Shown here one piece after another: positions 58,279-64,000 of a stretch of DNA of 64,000 nt (within the stretch, counting starts at the first letter, position 1; each line of letters opens with the position of its first letter). A program made the position numbers and the translations under genes. The stretch comes from Brenneria rubrifaciens. GTDB taxonomy: Bacteria > Pseudomonadota > Gammaproteobacteria > Enterobacterales > Enterobacteriaceae. Below the pieces are notes generated by a model. That model saw only the letters and a list, made by a program, of their open reading frames with translations, made no database searches and was not told the origin of the DNA. Location of the stretch: contig NZ_CP034035.1 of assembly GCF_005484945.1 (NCBI RefSeq), forward strand, positions 2,852,001-2,916,000, in the 5' to 3' direction.

Positions 58279-58902
58279 ATGTTGAAAGTTTTAGGACGCG
58301 CGTCGTCGATCAACGTTAGGAAAGTCCTCTGGCTGTGCGACGAGCTCGCGCTTCCCTTTGACCGCGAGGACTGGGGCGCTGGCTATCAACCCCCCCTTAA
58401 ACCTGAATTTCTGGCGTTAAATCCTAATGCCATGGTGCCCGTCATTCAGGAAGGAGATTTTGTCATGTGGGAATCGAACGCGATCCTGCGCTATCTCGCC
58501 AACGCCCACGGCGGCGAATGGCTCTATCCGCAAAATGCCCGCGCCCGCGCGCCCGTCGATCAGTGGATCGACTGGCAGGGCACCGAGCTGAATACTGCAT
58601 GGCGTTACGCGTTTATGTCGCTGGTACGCCAGTCGCCCGCTCATCAGGAACCACACCTGCTGGCCGCATCCAGCAAAGAGTGGGCGCACGCCATGAGTAT
58701 TCTCGACCGACAGTTGGAAAAAACCGGCCGCTATGTGACGGGAACCTCGTTCACCCTGGCCGATATTCCCATCGGCTTATCCGTCAACCGCTGGTACGAA
58801 ACCCCGCTGGATCATCCGAATTACCCGGCGGTTCGCGCCTACTATGAATGTTTAAGCGAACGCCCGGCCTACCGTCTCTGGGGTCGGAACGGCACGCCAT
58901 AA
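58279..58902 (+). CDS. Glutathione S-transferase family protein
   Basis: 207 residues. It has an N-terminal thioredoxin-like domain with RASSINVRKVLWLCDELALPF near 7-27, LNPNAMVPVI near 47-56 and ESNAILRYLA near 66. The helical C-terminal domain has SFTLADIPIGLSVNRW near 157. It probably conjugates or reduces electrophiles with glutathione; the substrate is unknown. It lies ten bases from the end of the convergent MocR-type gene. Confidence 0.9.
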   Translation: MLKVLGRASSINVRKVLWLCDELALPFDREDWGAGYQPPLKPEFLALNPNAMVPVIQEGDFVMWESNAILRYLANAHGGEWLYPQNARARAPVDQWIDWQGTELNTAWRYAFMSLVRQSPAHQEPHLLAASSKEWAHAMSILDRQLEKTGRYVTGTSFTLADIPIGLSVNRWYETPLDHPNYPAVRAYYECLSERPAYRLWGRNGTP

Positions 58903-58911
58903 AATATCCGG

Positions 58912-60372
58912 CTAGTTTTCGCTGCCCGGCGCAATGCCGCTCATTTCGCAGGCCAACGCCCCCGCCCTTTTGAGCGCATAGGTGTAGCGCTCATCAAAGG
59001 GATAGCAGCAGGAGAGGCGAATGGCATGTTTGCAGCGGTCGCTCAGCGTGTAAAGCGCGCCGGGCGTCACGCTAATCTTCTCCTGTAACAAACGATGAAA
59101 CAAAGCTACGCCGTCCACGTTGCCCGGCATCTCCAGCCAGAAGACAAAACCGCCCTGCGGCTGCGTGGCGCGAGTGCCCTGAGGAAAATGACGGGCAATC
59201 AGCCCACGGGCTTCATCCAACTGGGCGGCATAGCGGCGCCGCAGCGTTCGCAAATGGTGATCGTAGCCGCCTGACGCCAGAAATTGCGCCAGCGTCTCTG
59301 ACAACAGGGCGGACTCGGCGATCGACGACACCGCTTTCAGCCGCGATACCATCGCGCTGAACCGCCCGGCGGCGATCCAGCCAATACGATAGTCGGGCGC
59401 CAGCGTTTTGGTAAAGCTGGAACAATAAATCACCCAGCCTTCACGATCGAACGCCTTGACCGCCGGGGAAAGCGGCCAGTTAAACTGTAGCTCGCCATAC
59501 AATCCGTCCTCTATCAGCGGAATCTGGTAAGCATTCACCAGTTTCGCCAGCCGTTTTTTATCCTCCAGCGTCATACTGCAACCCAGCGGATTTTGCACAT
59601 TGGGCATGGCGATGATCGCCTGAAGCCGTTGCTCTGAAAGCAGCATCTCCAGCGCATCCAATGAAAGCCCGCGCTGCGGATCGGTCGGGATCTCCACCGT
59701 TTTCAGTCCCAGACTGGCCAGCAGCGGAAACAGGTAGAAATAGGTCGGCGTTTCCAGCCCCACACAATCGCCCGGCCGGGTCACCGTGCGTAACGCCAGT
59801 TGCAGCGCTTCCATACAGCCGTGGGTCAACGTAATGTCGTCACCGCTCAACGCGATGCCTGAATCCATCGCCCGCCGCGCCACCTCGCGCCGCAGCCGCT
59901 CGCTACCCGGGGGTAATGCGTAACGGCCGATCATGTCGGGATGGCGACGCAGCAGCGAGGCGGTAATGCGGCTGAGTCTGGCGGTAGGATAAAAATCGCT
60001 ATTCTGCGGACAGGCGAGAGAGATATTAAGGTAATCAGGGTGATTTTGCGCCGCAAAGACCGTATCGATCAGATCCAGTTTCTCACTGCCGGGTGAAATA
60101 ACCTGGGCGCGGTGCTGCCGGGTTTTCGTCAGCGACGGCAGCCGCCCTCGAACGAAATAGCCTGATTGCGGACGGGCTTCGATCAGGCCGCGATCCTCAA
60201 GAATGCGCCAGGCATTCAGCACCGTATTCACGCTGACCTGATGCGATCCGGCCACGCGTCGCAGGGCGGGTAAACGACTCCCCGGCGGCCAGGTGCCCTG
60301 ATGAATCGCCGTGGCAAAGGTTTCCGCCAGTTGCTGATAAAGCGTGCTTTCCTGCGTCTCGATAATGGACAC
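58912..60372 (-). CDS. MocR-type transcriptional regulator (GntR HTH fused to aminotransferase domain)
   Basis: 486 residues from GTG 60372, chosen for a GAGGTGA site just upstream; TTG 60399 or GTG 60378 are alternatives. The N-terminal GntR winged helix (LPALRRVAGSHQVSVNTVLNAWRILEDRGLIEARPQSGYFV, about 34-75) is joined to a fold-type I aminotransferase domain. The latter has the PLP lysine in SSFTKTLAPDYRIGW near 320. It is divergent from a LysE-type exporter, a common pairing in which the MocR protein controls the exporter. The effector is probably an amino acid or PLP. Confidence 0.9.
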   Translation of the reverse strand: MSIIETQESTLYQQLAETFATAIHQGTWPPGSRLPALRRVAGSHQVSVNTVLNAWRILEDRGLIEARPQSGYFVRGRLPSLTKTRQHRAQVISPGSEKLDLIDTVFAAQNHPDYLNISLACPQNSDFYPTARLSRITASLLRRHPDMIGRYALPPGSERLRREVARRAMDSGIALSGDDITLTHGCMEALQLALRTVTRPGDCVGLETPTYFYLFPLLASLGLKTVEIPTDPQRGLSLDALEMLLSEQRLQAIIAMPNVQNPLGCSMTLEDKKRLAKLVNAYQIPLIEDGLYGELQFNWPLSPAVKAFDREGWVIYCSSFTKTLAPDYRIGWIAAGRFSAMVSRLKAVSSIAESALLSETLAQFLASGGYDHHLRTLRRRYAAQLDEARGLIARHFPQGTRATQPQGGFVFWLEMPGNVDGVALFHRLLQEKISVTPGALYTLSDRCKHAIRLSCCYPFDERYTYALKRAGALACEMSGIAPGSEN

Positions 60373-60515
60373 AATCACCTCGTTAATCGATGAGTACAAT
60401 TAATGACAAATACCTTTTGTACTCATAACAATAGTCTTTTTGTGTATCTGTTACCATCGCTATCAATCCCTTTATCATGGCGTTCTCATTCAGAGTTAAA
60501 TAAAAGGACAGACCA

Positions 60516-61106
60516 ATGCTCGATCCCTCTTTTTTCAGCTACGTCGCCGTCATGTCGATTACCCCCGGCCCCAATAACCTGCTACTGGCGACCTCCGGCG
60601 TTAATTTTGGCATACGGCGTACGCTGCCAATGTCATTGGGCATCATGTTGGGTTGCGCGGTGCAAACGGCGCTGATGGGCGTGGGACTGGATCTGTTGCT
60701 AAGCTGGATGAGCGCGGTAAGAATGCCGCTTACTGTGCTGGGATGCAGCTATCTGCTGTGGCTTTCCTGGAAAATTGCGCAGGCATCCGCGCCGGCGTTA
60801 CGCGGTGAAAGTAAGCCGATGACGCTGCTACAGGGCGCGTTGTTTCAGGCGGTCAACCCCAAAGCCTGGCTGATGGCCAGTAACGTGGCGTTGCTCTATA
60901 CCGCCAGCAGCGGTGTTTTCACGGTCACCGTCGCGTTGATGGCGCTAAATCTGCCCTGCATTCTGGTGTGGGCGGCGCTTGGCGACCGAATCGGCAAGCA
61001 CCTTCAGGAAGCCTGGAAACTGCGGTTGTTCAACACGGTTATGGCGCTCTCGCTGTTAACCACCGCTATCTGGATGCTGGTGGAAGCGATGACGAAAGTT
61101 ATCTGA
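60516..61106 (+). CDS. LysE/RhtB-family amino acid exporter
   Basis: 196 residues, normal size, about six membrane segments. The family motif SITPGPNNLLLATSGVNFGIRRTLPMSLGI lies near 14-43 and QAVNPKAWLM near 111. It exports amino acids or related metabolites, with EamB (cysteine/O-acetylserine) being a near relative. AAGGA precedes the ATG. Its end overlaps the convergent fhuB end by eight bases. Confidence 0.88.
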   Translation: MLDPSFFSYVAVMSITPGPNNLLLATSGVNFGIRRTLPMSLGIMLGCAVQTALMGVGLDLLLSWMSAVRMPLTVLGCSYLLWLSWKIAQASAPALRGESKPMTLLQGALFQAVNPKAWLMASNVALLYTASSGVFTVTVALMALNLPCILVWAALGDRIGKHLQEAWKLRLFNTVMALSLLTTAIWMLVEAMTKVI

Positions 61107-63090
61107 CCTGCTTGCGCAGCAAATAAACAAAATAGGGCGCGCCGATAAAGGTCGCCAGCAAGCCTGCCGGGATCTGGTACGGAAACAGCACCATACGGCC
61201 GCACCAGTCTGCCGTCACCATGAGTAAACCGCCAATCAGCGCTGAACAGCACAGTTGCGGGATTACCCGGCCAAACCCCATCATGCGCGCCAGATGCGGC
61301 GCCATTAATCCCACAAAACTCATCGGCCCCACCGTCAGCGTCGCCACTGCCGTCAGCACGGAAGCCAGCAGTAATACCAGTAAACGTACCGGCGTGACCG
61401 CGATCCCCACTGCACGCGACATGGTCGCGCCTAACGGCAGAATACGCAGCCAGCGCTGGCACAGCGGCACTATCAGCAACAACAATGCGGCAATGACGGC
61501 GGTTCGCACGGCATCACGCCCTTCAACGGCATAGGTTGACCCGGACAGCCAGGTCAGCACGCTGCCCATACGCGGATCCCCGCTGGCCAACAACAGGGTG
61601 ATCACGGTGGAAAACGCCATACTCAGGGCGATTCCGGCCAGCAGCATACGCTGGGTGGAAAACCCGCCGCGTCCGGCAATCACCATCATCGTCAACAGCG
61701 TCACCGCCGCGCCAGCGCTTCCGGCAGGTATCAACCACACAAAAGCATTACCGGGCACAAAAAATAGCAGCATGATGATACCGAATGACGCGCCGGCGCT
61801 TATCCCCAGGACCTCCGGGCTTGCCATCGGATTGCCGGTCAACTTTTGAATCAGGGTTCCGGCCACCGCCAGCATCATTCCCGCAGACAGGGCCGCCATT
61901 ACGCGCGGCCAGCGCCACGGCAGCAGCGATGGCAGCGATTCGCCGTTTGCCCACCCCCAGCCATGCGCATCCCGGCCCAGCAGCAGCGCCAGCACGATGG
62001 CCGCCAACAGCAGCACAACGCCCCCCGCCATCCACACTCCCCATTGCCGACGTTCAGCAGAACGCGAAGCGGGCCGTTCCAGGAGCGGCGCCTGACCAGA
62101 CGCTCTCAGACGGGGCAATAACCACAGTAACAACGGCGCACCGATCAACGCCGTTGCCGCTCCGGTCGGAATTTCACGCCATACTCCGGTCAGCCAGATC
62201 ACGACCTGATCGGTCAGGCACAACAGTAACGCGCCTAGTAGCGGAGCCAGCCAGAGCCGATGCCATAAACGTCTGGCGCCCAGCATTTTGGCCAACAGCG
62301 GGGCAAAAAGGCCGATAAAACCGATGATCCCTGCCGCATTGACCAATTGCGCGCTTAGAAAGACAGCCAGTCCCAGCGCGCACAGGCGCGCCAGTGATAG
62401 CCCCAGCCCCAGATTACGCGCGACGCCGTCGTCCAACCCCAGCAGAGTGAGCGGACGTAACAGCAATAACGTCAGACAGAACGCCACGATCAGCAGGGGA
62501 AAGACAAATCGTACGTGATACCAGTCCTGCTGATTCAGCGCGCCGCTGCTCCATAGAAACAGATTCTGAAGCTGATCATGATGAAACAGCGCCAGCAGTT
62601 GGTTGACGGCGCCGCAGTAGAAGCTCAGCACCAACCCGGCCAGTATCAGCGTAACCGGCGATAATCGCTTGCCCCAGGCGACGCCGAATACCAGCGCGCC
62701 GACCGCTAACGCGCCCAACAACGCGGCGATTTGCTGGATAAACGCGCCTGCGGGCAACGCCCACAGCGTTGCCGCGGTGATGCCCAACTGGGCGCCTGCC
62801 GCGATCCCCAGCGTCGATGATTCCGCCAGCGGATTGCGTAATACCTGCTGAAACAGTATTCCGCTCAGCCCCAGCCCGGCGCCCACCAGCAAAGCAAGCG
62901 CCATCCGCGGCAGTAGACTATAGTGGAACAGGAGTTGCCGGACATCGTCGGCGGACGGCTGCCATAATCCCTGCCGCCATAACGCCGCAGGTAACTGCCG
63001 CTGCAAGTTGTAACCGCCTATGCCCAGCAGCAGCGCCAACAGAAGGCCAATCAGCAGGACAGGCAACATCCGGTTTTTAACTGATATCAC
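61099..63090 (-). CDS. fhuB: Ferric hydroxamate ABC permease FhuB
   Basis: 663 residues from GTG 63090, chosen for a strong GGAGG site six bases upstream; the open frame reaches 63174 but overlaps fhuD too far. The two fused permease halves are typical of FhuB: GAGLGLSGILFQQVLRNPLAE near 70 in the first half and AGTLIQKLTGNPMASPEVLG in the second. It imports ferric hydroxamate siderophores handed over by FhuD. It overlaps the fhuD end by 14 bp. Confidence 0.95.
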   Translation of the reverse strand: MISVKNRMLPVLLIGLLLALLLGIGGYNLQRQLPAALWRQGLWQPSADDVRQLLFHYSLLPRMALALLVGAGLGLSGILFQQVLRNPLAESSTLGIAAGAQLGITAATLWALPAGAFIQQIAALLGALAVGALVFGVAWGKRLSPVTLILAGLVLSFYCGAVNQLLALFHHDQLQNLFLWSSGALNQQDWYHVRFVFPLLIVAFCLTLLLLRPLTLLGLDDGVARNLGLGLSLARLCALGLAVFLSAQLVNAAGIIGFIGLFAPLLAKMLGARRLWHRLWLAPLLGALLLCLTDQVVIWLTGVWREIPTGAATALIGAPLLLWLLPRLRASGQAPLLERPASRSAERRQWGVWMAGGVVLLLAAIVLALLLGRDAHGWGWANGESLPSLLPWRWPRVMAALSAGMMLAVAGTLIQKLTGNPMASPEVLGISAGASFGIIMLLFFVPGNAFVWLIPAGSAGAAVTLLTMMVIAGRGGFSTQRMLLAGIALSMAFSTVITLLLASGDPRMGSVLTWLSGSTYAVEGRDAVRTAVIAALLLLIVPLCQRWLRILPLGATMSRAVGIAVTPVRLLVLLLASVLTAVATLTVGPMSFVGLMAPHLARMMGFGRVIPQLCCSALIGGLLMVTADWCGRMVLFPYQIPAGLLATFIGAPYFVYLLRKQVR

Positions 63091-63997
63091 GCCGTGCCTC
63101 CAGCGCCTGTTCCAGCACGCGGCAGAAACGCATGGCCGATAGCGTGGCGCCATAAATCCAGACGGCGGGAACACGCTGCCAGCGTTGCTGACGCACGAAC
63201 GGCATTGCCTGCCACAGCGGGCTACCGGCCACCTGCTGCGTTATCACGTCATTGCCGTGATCGAAACAGAGGGCGTAAGCATCATCAATCCCGGCCAGAC
63301 GTTCAACGCCAACGATGGCGCTTCCCCAGAAATTGGTTTCCCCCTGCCAGGCATTGACGATCCCGATCTCATCCATCACTTCCTGAAAGAGACTGTTGTT
63401 GCCAATCACTATCGCGTGGCGCGTATTCAACAGGGAAAACAACAACAGCGGACGGCGGGTATAGGGACGCAAGCTTGTTTTTGCCTGCTGCATAAACTGA
63501 GAGAATTGTTGTAAGTGGCGGTCCGCTGCCGCGGGTCTTCCCAGCGCATTCGCCAGCTTGACTAACGATGCCTGAGCGAATGTCAGCGGCTTGCCGCCGC
63601 CATCGCTAAAACTGAATCCCATGATCGGCGCGATACGGGAGATTCTCTCCACCGGCGGCCCGTAACCTTCGGAATGCAGTATCAGCGAGGGTCGAAGCTG
63701 GGTCAGCAATTCCAGGTTCGGTTCAGTGCGCAACCCAACGTCAATAACCTGCGTCGGCAATACCGGTTCCTCCACCCACAGGCGATAGTTAGGTACATCG
63801 GCCACCCCAAGCGGCGTGATGCCCAATGCCATCAGCAGCTCAGCCGGCAGCCATTCCAGCGCCACAACGCGCTGTGCGTCAGGGTAAGCGGCTCCCCTGC
63901 TGAACGCGGGATAGAAAAGCGGAGATAACATCAGCGCCGTCAGCAAACGACGACGCATGGGATCCGGGGAATAAACGGAAGGTAATAAATCAGACAT
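63077..63997 (-). CDS. fhuD: Ferric hydroxamate-binding periplasmic protein FhuD
   Basis: 306 residues. A twin-arginine-type signal (MRRRLLTALMLSP near 14-26) is also found in E. coli FhuD. The binding-protein domain has VVALEWLPAELLMALGITPLGVADVPNYRLWV near 44-75 and AWQGETNFWGSA near 215. It binds ferrichrome-type siderophores. Start at ATG 63997, three bases from the edge; fhuC and fhuA are expected just outside. Confidence 0.95.
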   Translation of the reverse strand: MSDLLPSVYSPDPMRRRLLTALMLSPLFYPAFSRGAAYPDAQRVVALEWLPAELLMALGITPLGVADVPNYRLWVEEPVLPTQVIDVGLRTEPNLELLTQLRPSLILHSEGYGPPVERISRIAPIMGFSFSDGGGKPLTFAQASLVKLANALGRPAAADRHLQQFSQFMQQAKTSLRPYTRRPLLLFSLLNTRHAIVIGNNSLFQEVMDEIGIVNAWQGETNFWGSAIVGVERLAGIDDAYALCFDHGNDVITQQVAGSPLWQAMPFVRQQRWQRVPAVWIYGATLSAMRFCRVLEQALEARRDIS

Positions 63998-64000
63998 ATT

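Overview
The window looks like a chromosomal segment of a plant-associated member of the Enterobacterales, most likely Pectobacteriaceae (Dickeya, Pectobacterium or Brenneria type). This rests on conserved enterobacterial gene blocks (yfhL-acpS-pdxJ-recO-era-rnc-lepB-lepA-rseCBA-rpoE-nadB-trmN-srmB-grcA-ung; gltX with flanking tRNA-Ala, tRNA-Val and tRNA-Lys; degP-dgt-mtn-btuF-erpA-hemL; fhuDB). It also rests on a giant adhesin cluster of a kind I recall from soft-rot bacteria. The genus cannot be fixed from the sequence alone.

Region 1 (1-20.6 kb) is a biofilm/adhesion island. A giant minus-strand gene runs off the left edge (at least 3,945 codons, start at 11835). It encodes a LapA-type adhesin with an N-terminal retention module, a TAAG site of the LapG type, about 27 tandem 104-residue Ig-like repeats, a von Willebrand A domain and the first RTX repeats. 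A long antisense reading frame over the repeats is an artefact. Divergent from it is a type I secretion operon (TolC-like, LapB-like ABC with a degenerate C39 domain, HlyD/LapC-like). Next come a PAS-GAF-GGDEF diguanylate cyclase with the variant motif SGDEF and a PdeH-type EAL phosphodiesterase preceded by an exact sigma-28 promoter. The adhesin, its exporter, and a c-di-GMP maker and breaker lie side by side, one of them tied to the flagellar cascade.

Region 2 (20.7-38.9 kb) is housekeeping: ferredoxin, CoA/PLP metabolism, Era/RNase III, signal peptidase, LepA, the sigma-E operon with its own sigma-E promoter, nadB, trmN, srmB, grcA with two FNR sites, ung, two tRNA-Ala, gltX, three identical tRNA-Val and one tRNA-Lys.

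Region 3 (39.0-46.8 kb), directly after tRNA-Lys, is a GC-rich accessory cluster for a complete aldoxime-nitrile-amide-acid pathway. It holds an AraC-type regulator, aldoxime dehydratase, an outer-membrane channel, an amidase of the signature family, cobalt-type nitrile hydratase alpha and beta, an activator with a histidine-rich tail, and a solitary CbiM-like cobalt permease. In a plant-associated bacterium this could process plant aldoximes and nitriles, including auxin precursors.

Region 4 (46.8-64.0 kb) starts with an sbp-cysTWA sulfate importer. It is followed by a 3' remnant of cdaR that marks a rearrangement point, then degP, dgt, mtn-btuF, erpA and hemL. A GST, a MocR-type regulator and a LysE-type exporter come next, and the fhuB and fhuD genes of the hydroxamate siderophore importer run to the right edge.
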